From: Prochlorococcus marinus str. MIT 1013
GTDB taxonomy: Bacteria > Cyanobacteriota > Cyanobacteriia > PCC-6307 > Cyanobiaceae
Assembly: GCF_027359395.1 (NCBI RefSeq)
Contig: NZ_CP114778.1
Span: 1,240,001 to 1,304,000 of the forward strand
Length of the DNA stretch: 64,000 nt
Reading direction: 5' to 3'
The notes below the pieces were generated by a model, which did no database searches, was not told the origin of the DNA, and worked only from the letters and a program-made list of their open reading frames with translations. A program made the translations under genes and the position numbers. This document shows positions 39,099 to 50,978 of this stretch, piece by piece. Within the stretch, counting starts at the first letter, position 1. Each line of letters opens with the position of its first letter.

Positions 39099-39629
39099 AT
39101 GATCGATAAAGATAAATGGATGACAATAGGTGAAATTGTTGCTCCCCAGGGTTTAAAAGGAGATATTAGAATTAAACCTAAAAGTGAATTTCCTGAAAGA
39201 TTTACCAAACCCGGAAAACGTTGGATTCAAAAAGCTAATGAATTACCCACTGAAATCAAATTACGAAAAGGAAACCTTATTCCAGGTAAATCGATCTACA
39301 TAATTTCCATCGAGGGTGTATCTAATAGGAGTTCTGCAGAGGAAATCATTGGTTGGAAATTAGTCATACCAGTTGATAGCAGACCAATATTGAGTAAAGA
39401 TGAGTACCATTACTTTGATTTAATTGGTTTGGAGGCAAGAAGAGGCCCAAAAAAAACTCTAATTGGTTTTGTAACTGACTTAATCAAGGGAGGGAATGAC
39501 CTTCTAGAGATAGAGTTAGTAGAAGGTAAAAAAGTTTTGGTACCTTTTGTTAAAGAAATTGTCCCAGAAATAGAAATCAAAGAAAAATGGCTGCTAATCA
39601 ATCCACCGCCTGGGTTATTGGAACTCTAA
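39099..39629 (+). CDS. rimM: Ribosome maturation factor RimM
   Basis: RimM assists assembly of the 30S head near protein S19. The 176-residue protein has the N-terminal RimM domain (IGEIVAPQGLKGDIRIKPKS) and a C-terminal PRC-barrel (DEYHYFDLIGLEAR, GGNDLLEIE, LVPFVKEIVPEI). Length and order are normal. It starts at ATG 39099 and is followed 52 bp later by manC on the same strand. Confidence 0.95.
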   Translation: MIDKDKWMTIGEIVAPQGLKGDIRIKPKSEFPERFTKPGKRWIQKANELPTEIKLRKGNLIPGKSIYIISIEGVSNRSSAEEIIGWKLVIPVDSRPILSKDEYHYFDLIGLEARRGPKKTLIGFVTDLIKGGNDLLEIELVEGKKVLVPFVKEIVPEIEIKEKWLLINPPPGLLEL

Positions 39630-39681
39630 TAATCATTAAGGTGTTTAATCATAACTTCAAATATGGATTAGAAAATTCTTT

Positions 39682-41139
39682 ATGGAAATAACTGATAACT
39701 CGATAATTCCTGTAATTCTCAGTGGTGGATCGGGAACAAGGCTTTGGCCACTTTCAAGAGAAAGCTACCCTAAACAATTTTTAGCCTTAGATTCAAGAAC
39801 AAAGAAAACTCTTTTGCAGAAAACTTATGAAAGACTTTTAGGTTTAGAGGGATTAGAAAATCCAATATTGATATGTAATGAAGATCATAGATTTATAGTT
39901 GCAGAGCAATTTAGAGAGATCAATACTGATCCTAAAGCAATTATTCTGGAGCCCGTAGGACGTAACACTGCTCCAGCAATTGCAGTTGCTGCACTTCAAG
40001 CAATTTCTTTAGGAAAAGATCCTTTGCTTTTAATTTTGGCAGCCGACCACTTAATAGAAGATGTAGTTGAATTTCAAAAAGTAATTCATACAGCAAAAGC
40101 ATATGCAAATCAAGGGAGGCTGGTGACTTTTGGTATTGTTCCAACATGCGCAGAGACTGGTTACGGTTATATTGAAGCAAAAGAATTTCCTACTGAAGAA
40201 GATAAAATAAGTGGTTTAGAAATTAATAAATTTATAGAAAAACCTAGTAAAGAAGTAGCTGAGAAATTAATCAAAGATTCTCGTTACACTTGGAATAGTG
40301 GTATGTTTCTTTTTAAAGCAAGTTCAATAATAAGTGAATTAAAAAAATTCTCTCCAGAAATAATCAATTATTGTAAAATTGCTATTGAAAAAGATGTAGA
40401 AGATCTTGATTTTCTACGATTAGAAGAAAAGTCATTTAAGAAATGTCCAAAAATATCTTTAGATATAGCAGTGATGGAAAAAACAAAAATAGGAACCGTT
40501 CTACCGCTAAATGCTGGTTGGAGTGACATAGGAAGTTGGAAATCTTTATGGGATATTAGTCAAAAAAATCATGAAGGAAACTATATAAATGGGAGAGTAA
40601 TAGTTGAAAAAAGTAAAGACTGTTATTTAAAAAGTGAGCAACGTCTAATTGTAGGAATAGGAATCAAAAATCTAATAGTTGTAGATACAAATGATGCTAT
40701 ATTAGTAGCCAATAGAGATCAATCTCAACATATTGGAAATATAGTAAAAAGTCTAAGTTCATCGGACTTTCCAGAAGGTAAAATGCACAAAAAAATTTAT
40801 AGACCTTGGGGTAATTACACGACAATAGTTGAGGGGGATAGGTGGCTAGTGAAGCTCATAGAAGTAAAGCCAAATGCTTCTCTTTCTTTACAAATGCATC
40901 ATCATAGAGCTGAACATTGGGTTGTAGTTAACGGAACCGCATTGATAGAAAAAAATGGAGAGAAGCAACTTTTGACTGAAAATGAAAGTACATTTATCCC
41001 TTTAGGTTGTAAGCATAGATTAAGCAATCCAGGAAGGATGAAACTTGAGCTTATTGAAGTTCAAAGCGGAACGTATTTAGATGAAGAAGATATCATTCGT
41101 TTTGAAGATTCTTATGGAAGAATAAAAAACATTAGTTAA
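39682..41139 (+). CDS. manC: Mannose-1-phosphate guanylyltransferase / mannose-6-phosphate isomerase
   Basis: A bifunctional enzyme that makes GDP-mannose for cell-surface polysaccharides. The first 350 residues are a nucleotidyltransferase with ILSGGSGTRLWPLSRE and FIEKPSKEVAEKL; the C-terminal 110 residues are a type II phosphomannose isomerase cupin with RPWGNYTTIVEG, HHHRAEHWVVVNG and IPLGCKHRLSN metal ligands. Length 485 is typical. It starts at ATG 39682 and converges on glmS with a 69-bp A+T-rich gap. Confidence 0.95.
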   Translation: MEITDNSIIPVILSGGSGTRLWPLSRESYPKQFLALDSRTKKTLLQKTYERLLGLEGLENPILICNEDHRFIVAEQFREINTDPKAIILEPVGRNTAPAIAVAALQAISLGKDPLLLILAADHLIEDVVEFQKVIHTAKAYANQGRLVTFGIVPTCAETGYGYIEAKEFPTEEDKISGLEINKFIEKPSKEVAEKLIKDSRYTWNSGMFLFKASSIISELKKFSPEIINYCKIAIEKDVEDLDFLRLEEKSFKKCPKISLDIAVMEKTKIGTVLPLNAGWSDIGSWKSLWDISQKNHEGNYINGRVIVEKSKDCYLKSEQRLIVGIGIKNLIVVDTNDAILVANRDQSQHIGNIVKSLSSSDFPEGKMHKKIYRPWGNYTTIVEGDRWLVKLIEVKPNASLSLQMHHHRAEHWVVVNGTALIEKNGEKQLLTENESTFIPLGCKHRLSNPGRMKLELIEVQSGTYLDEEDIIRFEDSYGRIKNIS

Positions 41140-41208
41140 TAAAAATATTTTTAATTAATAAAAGCTGCTGACAAATTAATTAGATAAAATAATTAAGATT
41201 TTAAGTTT

Positions 41209-43113
41209 TTATTCAACAGTGACACTTTTTGCTAAATTCCTAGGCTGATCAACATCTAAACCTTTATGAGCTGCTATGTGATAACTAAATAACTGTAAAG
41301 GTACAACGGTCAATAGAGGGCTAACCCATTCACTAACTTTTGGAATAGTAAATAATTCGTCAAACATTTCCGATTCCGGTCCAATTGTCGAGACCCCAAT
41401 TATACTGGCATCTCTAGCTTTAGCCTCTTGCGAGTTACTGAGAACCTTTTCATAAACGACTCCAGGAACAGCAATAGATACAACCGGAACATGTTGATCT
41501 AAAAGTGCAATTGGTCCGTGCTTTAACTCTCCAGCTGGATAGCCTTGAGCATGTATGTAGCTTATTTCTTTTAGCTTGAGAGCACCTTCAAGTGCAATTG
41601 GATAATTTATTCCTCTACCTAAGAAAATGACATCTTTTGTTTCAACAAATAAATGTGCTATTTCCTGAGAGAGAGAATCATGTGTTTTTATAAGATCTGT
41701 TAACTGTTTAGGAATTAATCTCAAATCATTAGAGAGATCTTCAATTTCCTGAGGGGTTCTTTTTTGTCTTTGAGAAGCAAATAAAAGTGTCAAACCATAA
41801 AAGGACAACATTTGACCAAGAAAGGTTTTAGTTGCTGCAACACCTATTTCAATGCCTGATCCAATATCAATAACATTATCGAGTTCGCGACCTAATGAAC
41901 TATCAACTCTATTAGTAATTCCCAATTGATGAAAAGAAAAATTAGCATCTTTAGTCGCATCTCTTCTCTCCTTTTCCATTCTTAGTGCAGCTAAAGTATC
42001 TGCTGTTTCGCCCGATTGACTTACTCCTATTGTCAAAGTATTTGGTAAAAGTGGAGGGGGAGAATATCGAAATTCACTTGCGAAAAATACATTTGCAGGA
42101 ACTCCTGCAAACTGTTCCAATAGATAAGCACCAACCATACCAGCATGCCTGCTTGTACCACAGGCTAATATTTGTATTTGTTCTATCTTCTCAAGGATAG
42201 GTTTGGATATAGGTAGAGCACCTGAATTCCCCAAAGGCAAATCGATAGGTAAAAACCTATCTATCCATTGTTGTGCTGTCTCTGGCTGCTCATAAATTTC
42301 TTTAAGCATGAAATGACGGAAATTTCTTTTATCCGCAAACAGTTCTGTGCCCTTTAAAAGTGATGGTGCTCTGTGCTGCCTATTACCATCATCATCATAA
42401 AGTTCAATTCCTAATGGAGTTAAAAGTGCAATTTCATGATCCTTTAAAGGTAAAAATGTACGGGTAAATCCAACTAATGCTGGCGTATCACTCGCACAAA
42501 AAAACTCACCTTCACCAAAGCCAAGAACTAATGGTGCTTGTTCCCTAGCGACTACTAGAGCATTGGGCGCCTTAGACCAAATCACTGCTATTGCATAAGT
42601 CCCCTTTAAAAGAGTCAGAACCTTTTGAACAGCATTTAATAATGTTTGTTCATTAGGGGAAAGCCCATTTGCCAGAGACTGTTCTATCTCTAGCCCAATC
42701 AAATGAGGAATTATCTCAGTATCAGTTTCAGAGATCAATTTAATTCCTTTAGTTTTCAGGCTTTGAGATAACTCTCTGTAATTTTCGATAATCCCATTTT
42801 GCACAACTGCAATTTGCCCTGACGAATCAAGATGAGGATGTGCATTCCTTTCGTTAGGTTTACCATGAGTAGCCCATCTGGTATGGGCAATACCAACATG
42901 ACCCTCTAAAGGGTTTTTTTTAATTAAATTTGAGAGATTAATCAGCTTTCCTTCTGATTTTGTGACATTTAGTTGTCCAATTTGATCGTTATTTAAATTA
43001 TTAATTGTTGCTATCCCCGCTGAATCATAGCCTCGATATTCAAGTTTTCTTAATCCATCAATAAGTACAGAAGATACTTCTCTTGATCCAATAACAGAAA
43101 ATATCCCACACAT
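41209..43113 (-). CDS. glmS: Glutamine-fructose-6-phosphate aminotransferase (isomerizing)
   Basis: GlmS makes glucosamine-6-phosphate from glutamine and fructose-6-phosphate, the entry point for peptidoglycan and amino sugars. The 634-residue protein starts with the catalytic Cys2 (MCGIFSVIGSREVSSVLI), has the glutaminase motifs HTRWATHGKPNERNAHPH and VQNGIIENYREL, two SIS sugar-isomerase domains (ILACGTSRHAG, ISQSGET-like VSQSGETADT), and the C-terminal DQPRNLAKSVTVE. It starts at ATG 43113, 65 bp downstream of psaC. Confidence 0.97.
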   Translation of the reverse strand: MCGIFSVIGSREVSSVLIDGLRKLEYRGYDSAGIATINNLNNDQIGQLNVTKSEGKLINLSNLIKKNPLEGHVGIAHTRWATHGKPNERNAHPHLDSSGQIAVVQNGIIENYRELSQSLKTKGIKLISETDTEIIPHLIGLEIEQSLANGLSPNEQTLLNAVQKVLTLLKGTYAIAVIWSKAPNALVVAREQAPLVLGFGEGEFFCASDTPALVGFTRTFLPLKDHEIALLTPLGIELYDDDGNRQHRAPSLLKGTELFADKRNFRHFMLKEIYEQPETAQQWIDRFLPIDLPLGNSGALPISKPILEKIEQIQILACGTSRHAGMVGAYLLEQFAGVPANVFFASEFRYSPPPLLPNTLTIGVSQSGETADTLAALRMEKERRDATKDANFSFHQLGITNRVDSSLGRELDNVIDIGSGIEIGVAATKTFLGQMLSFYGLTLLFASQRQKRTPQEIEDLSNDLRLIPKQLTDLIKTHDSLSQEIAHLFVETKDVIFLGRGINYPIALEGALKLKEISYIHAQGYPAGELKHGPIALLDQHVPVVSIAVPGVVYEKVLSNSQEAKARDASIIGVSTIGPESEMFDELFTIPKVSEWVSPLLTVVPLQLFSYHIAAHKGLDVDQPRNLAKSVTVE

Positions 43114-43178
43114 ATATCTAAATTAACATCAAAAATTATTTATATAAAATAAACCTTCGTTATGAAAAATACTAATTT

Positions 43179-43472
<294 letters not shown>

Positions 43473-43560
43473 CTACATAAAAAAAAATAGTTGCAATGCC
43501 GTCACTTTTGTTAACTCGACACTCTAACCCGTAGTATTAGAAGTCAGGTCTAAGAAGGTT

Positions 43561-43803
43561 ATGTCCCAGGAAGCAATCCTTGAAAAAGTTCGTTCTATTG
43601 TCGCAGAACAACTTAGCGTTGAAGCCGGTGAAGTAAAACCGGATTCAAATTTCCAAAACGACCTCGGAGCTGACTCGCTCGACACTGTCGAATTAGTGAT
43701 GGCTCTTGAAGAGGCATTTGACATAGAAATCCCTGACGAGGCTGCTGAAGGCATTGCCACTGTCGGGGATGCAGTCAAATACATCGAAGACAAACAGTCT
43801 TGA
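43561..43803 (+). CDS. acpP: Acyl carrier protein
   Basis: ACP carries growing acyl chains in fatty acid synthesis as thioesters on a 4'-phosphopantetheine arm. The 80-residue acidic protein contains [21 protein letters not shown]; Ser in DSL is the attachment site. An AAGAAGG-type ribosome site lies just before ATG 43561. It is the first of an acpP-fabF-tkt run. It is divergent from psaC by 136 bp. Confidence 0.97.
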   Translation: MSQEAILEKVRSIVAEQLSVEAGEVKPDSNFQNDLGADSLDTVELVMALEEAFDIEIPDEAAEGIATVGDAVKYIEDKQS

Positions 43804-43810
43804 GGTTTAC

Positions 43811-45058
43811 ATGATGGAGAAACTCCATCGAGTTGTTATTACAGGTCTTGGAGCCATAACTCCAATTGGCAACAACCTCGAAAGCTACTTGGAAGGGCTT
43901 CAATCTGGGCAAAATGGAGTTAGTCAAATAACCCTCTTTGATGCCTCATCCCATGCATGTAGATTTGCAGCAGAGGTCAAAAGTTTTGACCCAACAGGAA
44001 AATTAGAACCAAAAGAATCCAAAAGATGGGATCGTTTCTCAAAATTTGGAGTTGTTGCAGCAAAAGAAGCACTGAAGCATTCAGGTCTCATAATTGATGA
44101 TTCAAATGCTCCAAGAATTGGTGTGATTATTGGTTCTGGTGTTGGCGGATTACTAACTATGGAAACTCAAGCTCATGTTTTAGATAAAAAAGGGCCTAGT
44201 CGAGTTAGTCCATTTACTGTTCCCATGATGATTCCCAACATGGCTACTGGACTAGCTGCAATTGCACTAGGCGCTAAAGGTCCAAGTTCTGCAGTTTCAA
44301 CTGCTTGTGCTGCTGGATCAAATGCAATTGGTGATGCATTCAGACTTCTCCAACTAGGTAAAGCAGATGCAATGGTCTGCGGGGGGGCAGAGGCTAGTAT
44401 CACACCCTTAGGGGTAGCAGGTTTTGCCAGTGCGAAGGCCCTATCATTTAGAAATGACGACCCATCAACAGCTAGTAGACCTTTTGATTCTCAAAGAGAT
44501 GGTTTCGTAATTGGCGAAGGGGCAGGAGTATTAATTTTAGAAACTCTTGACCATGCCTTAAAAAGAGATGCAACAATCCATGCGGAACTAATTGGTTATG
44601 GAACAACATGTGATGCCCATCACATTACCTCTCCTACCCCAGGAGGATCAGGAGGAGCAGAAGCAATGAAATTGGCATTAAGTGATGGACAAATTAATCC
44701 AGAACAAGTCGATTACATAAATGCTCATGGAACTAGCACTCCAGCCAATGACAGCAATGAAACATCTGCAATAAAAACTGCTTTGGGAAATCATGCCTAT
44801 CAAGTACCCACAAGCTCAACCAAATCTATGACTGGACATTTATTAGGAGGTTCTGGGGGTATAGAAGCTGTTGCTTGTGCTCTGGCAATAAAACATGAAA
44901 TAATTCCGCCAACAATTAATTATTCAAATCCAGACCCAAATTGTGATCTTGATTATGTACCCAACAAAGCAAGAGAAAAGAAATTAGGCGTCGTACTATC
45001 TAACTCATTCGGGTTTGGCGGTCACAATGTCTGCTTAGCTTTTCGGCAAATGACCTAA
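43811..45058 (+). CDS. fabF: Beta-ketoacyl-ACP synthase II
   Basis: FabF condenses malonyl-ACP with acyl-ACP in chain elongation. The 415-residue thiolase-fold enzyme has the Cys-His-His set: nucleophile Cys in SAVSTACAAGSN, His in INAHGTSTPANDS and His in KSMTGHLLGGSGG. The frame could open upstream, inside acpP, but ATG 43811 (MMEKLHRVVITGLGAIT) matches the family N-terminus. It begins 7 bp after the acpP stop, so the two are surely co-transcribed. Confidence 0.96.
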   Translation: MMEKLHRVVITGLGAITPIGNNLESYLEGLQSGQNGVSQITLFDASSHACRFAAEVKSFDPTGKLEPKESKRWDRFSKFGVVAAKEALKHSGLIIDDSNAPRIGVIIGSGVGGLLTMETQAHVLDKKGPSRVSPFTVPMMIPNMATGLAAIALGAKGPSSAVSTACAAGSNAIGDAFRLLQLGKADAMVCGGAEASITPLGVAGFASAKALSFRNDDPSTASRPFDSQRDGFVIGEGAGVLILETLDHALKRDATIHAELIGYGTTCDAHHITSPTPGGSGGAEAMKLALSDGQINPEQVDYINAHGTSTPANDSNETSAIKTALGNHAYQVPTSSTKSMTGHLLGGSGGIEAVACALAIKHEIIPPTINYSNPDPNCDLDYVPNKAREKKLGVVLSNSFGFGGHNVCLAFRQMT

Positions 45059-45114
45059 TCAATTTCATTTTCACTTTCCTCTTAAATTTCTTTTTCCCCA
45101 CTCACTAATTCAAA

Positions 45115-47127
45115 ATGGTTGCCTTGACTACTTCCCTAGACACACTTTGCGTCAACAGCATCAGGATGCTCGCTGTTGATGCAATTAATAAATCCAAAAG
45201 TGGTCACCCTGGTCTCCCTATGGGTTGTGCCCCTATGGGTTATGCATTGTGGGACAAACACTTACGACATAATCCCAAAAACCCAAAATGGTTTAATCGA
45301 GACAGATTTGTTCTTTCAGCAGGACATGGATGCATGCTTTTGTATGCTCTTCTGCATTTGACTGGATATGACTCTGTCACCATTGAAGATATAAAAGAAT
45401 TTAGGCAGTGGGGAGCTAAAACTCCAGGACATCCAGAAACTTTTGAAACTCCTGGAGTTGAAGTAACTGCTGGACCTCTGGGAGCAGGAATTTCTAATGC
45501 AGTTGGATTAGCCATTGCGGAAGCTCATCTATCTGCAAAATTCAATAAACCCGACTCAACAGTTGTAGACCATTACACCTATGTGATCATGGGAGATGGA
45601 TGCAATCAAGAGGGTATATCTTCCGAAGCCTGTTCTCTTGCTGGTCATTTAAAGCTTGGAAAATTAATCGCTTTATATGATGACAACCACATCACTATTG
45701 ATGGAAGAACTGACGTTTCATTTACTGAGGATGTCTTAAAAAGATATGAAGCATATGGATGGCATGTACAAGAAATTGCTGAAGGCAATACAGACATAGA
45801 AGGGATATCGAAAGCTATTGAGAATGCAAAAGCAGTAATAGATAAACCATCTATTATCAAAGTAACGACAACCATTGGCTACGGCTCACCCAATAAAAGT
45901 GATACTGCGGGCATTCACGGCGCACCTTTAGGTGAAGAAGAAGCGGAACTCACAAGAAAACAACTAGGTTGGTCTTATAAACCTTTCGAGGTTCCCCAAG
46001 ATGCCTACGATCAATATCGTCAAGCCATCGAAAAAGGAGCACAACTCGAAGAGCAGTGGAATAAAACTCTTGCTAGTTATAAAGAAAAATATCCTAGTGA
46101 AGCATCTCAATTTGAGCGTATGTTGAGAGGCGAACTCCCACAAGGTTGGGATAAAGATTTACCGACCTATTCAGCCGATGATAAAGGGGTCGCTACTAGA
46201 AAACATTCTCAGATATGTCTAGGAGCTCTTGGTCCGAATATTCCTGAACTAATAGGAGGTTCTGCAGATTTAACGCATTCAAATTACACCGATATAAAAG
46301 GTGAAACCGGATCTTTTCAATATGAAAGTCCTGAAAAACGTTATTTACATTTTGGTGTCAGAGAACATGCTATGGCAGCCATATTGAATGGTATTGCTTA
46401 TCACGATAGTGGTTTAATTCCTTATGGTGGAACCTTCTTAGTCTTCGCAGACTACATGAGAGGATCTATGCGTCTTTCCGCTCTGAGTGAACTTGGTGTT
46501 ATTTATGTTTTAACTCATGATTCCATAGGTGTTGGCGAAGATGGTCCAACACATCAACCCATAGAAACAATTCCATCATTGAGAGCAATGCCAAATATGA
46601 TGGTTTTTCGTCCAGGCGATGGCAATGAAACCAGTGGTGCTTATAAAGTTGCAATTAAAAATCGTAAGAGACCCAGTTCCTTATGCCTAAGTAGGCAGGG
46701 TATGGTCAATCAACAACATTCATCAGTAGATAAAGTTGCTCTAGGCGGATACGTACTTGAAGACTGTGGTGGTACCCCTGAACTAATACTTATCGGTACT
46801 GGAACTGAACTTGATTTATGTGTGCAAGCAGCGAAAAAGCTAACTTCAGAAGGGAAAAAAGTGCGTGTGGTTTCTATGCCATGCGTTGAACTTTTTGAAG
46901 AACAAAGCGACAGTTATAAAGAAGAAGTTTTACCTTCTAACATCAGAAAACGTCTAGTAGTTGAAGCCGCAGAGAGCTTTGGATGGCATAAATATATTGG
47001 TCTTGATGGGGACAGCGTAACTATGAATAGCTTTGGAGCATCTGCTCCAGGTGGACTATGTATGGAAAAATTTGGATTTACAGTTGAGAACGTACTAGAA
47101 AAATCTAGAAATCTTCTCAACAAATAA
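45115..47127 (+). CDS. tktA: Transketolase
   Basis: Transketolase moves two-carbon ketol units in the Calvin cycle and pentose phosphate pathway with thiamine diphosphate. The 670-residue protein shows [41 protein letters not shown], the ThDP/Mg motif [14 protein letters not shown] and [17 protein letters not shown], then [14 protein letters not shown]. The start is ATG 45115. It lies 56 bp after fabF and converges on thiC, linking a thiamine-using enzyme to a thiamine synthesis gene. Confidence 0.97.
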   Translation: MVALTTSLDTLCVNSIRMLAVDAINKSKSGHPGLPMGCAPMGYALWDKHLRHNPKNPKWFNRDRFVLSAGHGCMLLYALLHLTGYDSVTIEDIKEFRQWGAKTPGHPETFETPGVEVTAGPLGAGISNAVGLAIAEAHLSAKFNKPDSTVVDHYTYVIMGDGCNQEGISSEACSLAGHLKLGKLIALYDDNHITIDGRTDVSFTEDVLKRYEAYGWHVQEIAEGNTDIEGISKAIENAKAVIDKPSIIKVTTTIGYGSPNKSDTAGIHGAPLGEEEAELTRKQLGWSYKPFEVPQDAYDQYRQAIEKGAQLEEQWNKTLASYKEKYPSEASQFERMLRGELPQGWDKDLPTYSADDKGVATRKHSQICLGALGPNIPELIGGSADLTHSNYTDIKGETGSFQYESPEKRYLHFGVREHAMAAILNGIAYHDSGLIPYGGTFLVFADYMRGSMRLSALSELGVIYVLTHDSIGVGEDGPTHQPIETIPSLRAMPNMMVFRPGDGNETSGAYKVAIKNRKRPSSLCLSRQGMVNQQHSSVDKVALGGYVLEDCGGTPELILIGTGTELDLCVQAAKKLTSEGKKVRVVSMPCVELFEEQSDSYKEEVLPSNIRKRLVVEAAESFGWHKYIGLDGDSVTMNSFGASAPGGLCMEKFGFTVENVLEKSRNLLNK

Positions 47128-47163
47128 AATTTATTATTTAATTTCCACTAGTCAATCCCAACG

Positions 47164-48586
<1,423 letters not shown>

Positions 48587-48638
48587 TTAAAAAGCTATTG
48601 AATAAACAAGGAGCAATATGAAAAAGATCACAAGATTT

Positions 48639-48723
48639 CACTTTCCTTACACTGGTTCAAACCAGGTCAAGTTCAGAGGGTGTGATCTCAGCCATATAGC
48701 TTAGCTATATGGCACCCCTAGTG
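48639..48723 (-). promoter_or_regulatory. TPP riboswitch upstream of thiC
   Basis: On the minus strand the THI-element core is present in order: CACTAGGGGTGCC (P1/P2), a stem ATATAGC/GCTATAT, GGCTGAGATCACACCCTC, GAACTTGACCTGGTTTGAA, CCAGTGTAAGGAAAGTG closing P1. The conserved CTGAGA and ACCTG.TC.GG-type TPP-binding sequences are intact. No strong Shine-Dalgarno is visible between it and thiC; the GCTCCTTG downstream looks like an anti-Shine-Dalgarno, but the expression platform is not clear. Confidence 0.95.
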
Positions 48724-48768
48724 ATAAATACAAATTAGCTCGAAATCCGTAACTAAACCCTAAAGTTT

Positions 48769-48996
48769 TTATTGATAAAAATTTTTATCATTCATATCCT
48801 TTTTCATCTCTAGAAACAACATTCGTCGTCGCCTAAATCTTCTAACCGCTCCAGTCAAAACTAATCCACTTCCAAAAACTAAAGCAGGTATTGCTTGGAT
48901 TTTATCTTTGCCCTCTCTATGTAAAAAACCTGTAATTGCTAATAAAATCAGCAAAGGTGCCGAAATTGAGATTAATGGGTTGCCCAATCTGTTCAT
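48769..48996 (-). CDS. Small two-helix membrane protein
   Basis: A 75-residue protein with two hydrophobic segments, about 9-24 and 37-51, joined by a short polar loop, then a basic patch (VRRFRRRRM) that would face the cytoplasm. It resembles the short cyanobacterial DUF3188-type membrane proteins, but this is a tentative match. It starts at ATG 48996, 12 bp after the M20 peptidase stop, and precedes the thiC riboswitch by 45 bp on the same strand. Confidence 0.6.
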   Translation of the reverse strand: MNRLGNPLISISAPLLILLAITGFLHREGKDKIQAIPALVFGSGLVLTGAVRRFRRRRMLFLEMKKDMNDKNFYQ

Positions 48997-49008
48997 AAAA
49001 TAAAGAAA

Positions 49009-50193
49009 TTAGATGTCTTGAGGAGTTTTCGATGCCATAATCATTGTTTGGGACAAAATTTTTATTCCTAACTCCAGGCTTCTCTCATCCAAAGAGAAAT
49101 ACCCACTATGCAATGGGGCACAACCTTGATCTCCAGCAACTCCTAATCGAAACATCGCCCCTGGAACATCTTGCAAAAAGAAAGCAAAGTCTTCAGCCCC
49201 TAATGACGGATTTTCTAAATAAACAATATTTTCTTCATCCATAAAGTTCTTTGCACAAGTGGATAATAAAGTAGTCAACTCAGGATCGTTATAAACTGGA
49301 GGAGCGATTGACTTGAACTTTATTTTAGCCTTAGCTCCATAATTAGAGGCTATATTTTGTACTATTTTCTCTATCCATTGAGGCAATTTTTCATAAAGAT
49401 TGCTATCAAGACACCTAACTGTACCTAAAAGCTTAACCCTCTCAGCGATAACATTAAAGGCATTTCCCCCTGAAATTTTCCCAAAGCTAATAACTACTGG
49501 CTTAAGAGCATCTAAACGTCTACTAATAGCCTCTTGAAGTCCACTAATAACTTTTGCAGAAATCCAAATTGAATCTATGCCTTCATGGGGTCTTGCTCCA
49601 TGCCCGCCATTACCAATAATATCTATTTCCAATTCTGCAGCGGCAGCTGTAAAAGTACCACTTCTTATTCCAATTTTGCCAACTGACAAATCTGGATAAA
49701 CATGAACGCCAAAAAGAGCTTGAACTCCCTCAAGCACTTTTTCAGCTCTCATCCAATTTGCACCTTTAGCAATTTCTTCAGCAGGTTGAAAAATGATTCG
49801 GATTCGAGAATTGGTAAATTTGTTTTTTGCTAATACTTTAGCCACACCCAAACCGATACAAGTATGTAGGTCATGGCCACATGCATGCATCAAGCCTTGA
49901 ATTGAAGAAGAATAATCTAAACCTGTTCTCTCCTCGATTGGCAAAGCATCCATATCAACTCGTAAGCCAACAACAGGTCCGCTTTTATTACCCATTTCAG
50001 CAACCACTCCAGTTTTACCAACTGCTTCTTTTACTTCCCAACCTGTTTTTCTAAGCTCCCCGGCAACAAGAGCAGCAGTTTGATATTCCTGCCCGCTTAA
50101 CTCTGGGTGTGCATGGAGATGACGACGCAATTTAATCAAATCGGGCAGTGACTCCTTAGACAAGTCGTCAATTTCTTTTCCTAAATCTTTCAT
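49009..50193 (-). CDS. M20-family amidohydrolase
   Basis: A 394-residue zinc hydrolase of the M20D (hippurate/IAA-amino acid hydrolase) type. HACGHDLHTCIGLGVAK, IIFQPAEEIAKGANWMR, GGHGARPHEGIDSI and GAEDFAFFLQDVPG hold the expected metal-binding Cys/His/Glu residues. It probably removes an acyl group from an N-acyl amino acid; the substrate is unknown. Its ATG 50193 overlaps the stop of the TPR gene (ATGA), so translation is likely coupled. Confidence 0.88.
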   Translation of the reverse strand: MKDLGKEIDDLSKESLPDLIKLRRHLHAHPELSGQEYQTAALVAGELRKTGWEVKEAVGKTGVVAEMGNKSGPVVGLRVDMDALPIEERTGLDYSSSIQGLMHACGHDLHTCIGLGVAKVLAKNKFTNSRIRIIFQPAEEIAKGANWMRAEKVLEGVQALFGVHVYPDLSVGKIGIRSGTFTAAAAELEIDIIGNGGHGARPHEGIDSIWISAKVISGLQEAISRRLDALKPVVISFGKISGGNAFNVIAERVKLLGTVRCLDSNLYEKLPQWIEKIVQNIASNYGAKAKIKFKSIAPPVYNDPELTTLLSTCAKNFMDEENIVYLENPSLGAEDFAFFLQDVPGAMFRLGVAGDQGCAPLHSGYFSLDERSLELGIKILSQTMIMASKTPQDI

Positions 50194-50978
50194 CTATCCT
50201 CCAACGCAAGAAATGCAATCAAATCACTTGTGGGTTTTGGAGGCCAACGGCGAATATTCAACAACCAATCTCTATCAGAGTATCGAATATCTAGTCCAGA
50301 CGCCGCCGCCCAATTACTTTCAGCTTCACCTAAGAAGCCTTTACGCCATAGAAGCGCACTTAATGCTGCTCGAGCATCTGCGAATAAAGGATATTTACTA
50401 ATTAATATTCTGATTTTCTTTTCAGCGAGTTCAAGATCACCCAATTGATAAATCGCAATCGCCTCACTCGACCTGGCCATGGCTATGGAATTATTTGATG
50501 AGGCAGCTTGAGAAAACAATTTCTTCGCTTCAATCCAATTATCCATAGATCCCATTACATTAGCTAAGTTATATAAGGCTGAAACATCTTGAGGATTCTT
50601 CTTTAAAACGTATTTATAATCTTCCGAAGCGTCGTCCCAAAGCTGCAAGGCTTCTTCAGCAATTCCTCTATTAAGGTAAGGATCTAGATCTTCAGGCGAA
50701 ATTTTTATGGCAATAGTTTGATCTCTTATGGCCCCCTGAGGATCACCTAAAGCAAGACGAGTATTACCTCTATTACTCAATGCAGCTGCGTCATCTGGAT
50801 TTTCATTCAAATACAAGCTCCAATCTTTTTCAGCTTGAATGAAATCACCATCATTACTTTCTTGAAGGGCTTTCTCGAATAAAAACTTAGGTGAGGCATT
50901 GGCTTGAGACGGAAGTGGTACAAAAACAAAAACGATGGAAAGTAAAAGTAAAACATTAAAAACTTTTATTTTTATCAT
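50190..50978 (-). CDS. Exported TPR-repeat protein
   Basis: A 262-residue protein with a hydrophobic signal (about residues 4-26, ending near SQANA) and at least four tetratricopeptide units: [69 protein letters not shown] domains serve as protein-binding scaffolds; no partner is evident. It overlaps ruvB by 4 bp at its start (ATGA) and the M20 gene at its end, so it sits in the ruvB run. Confidence 0.82.
   Translation of the reverse strand: MIKIKVFNVLLLLSIVFVFVPLPSQANASPKFLFEKALQESNDGDFIQAEKDWSLYLNENPDDAAALSNRGNTRLALGDPQGAIRDQTIAIKISPEDLDPYLNRGIAEEALQLWDDASEDYKYVLKKNPQDVSALYNLANVMGSMDNWIEAKKLFSQAASSNNSIAMARSSEAIAIYQLGDLELAEKKIRILISKYPLFADARAALSALLWRKGFLGEAESNWAAASGLDIRYSDRDWLLNIRRWPPKPTSDLIAFLALEDR

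Noticed and set aside
43160-43178. AAAAAT/ATTTTT hairpin after psaC as a terminator
   Set aside because: The stem is only A-T pairs of six bases and would be very weak.
43524-43793. 89-codon minus-strand frame opposite acpP
   Set aside because: It mirrors the acpP codons; acpP has full family identity and a ribosome site.
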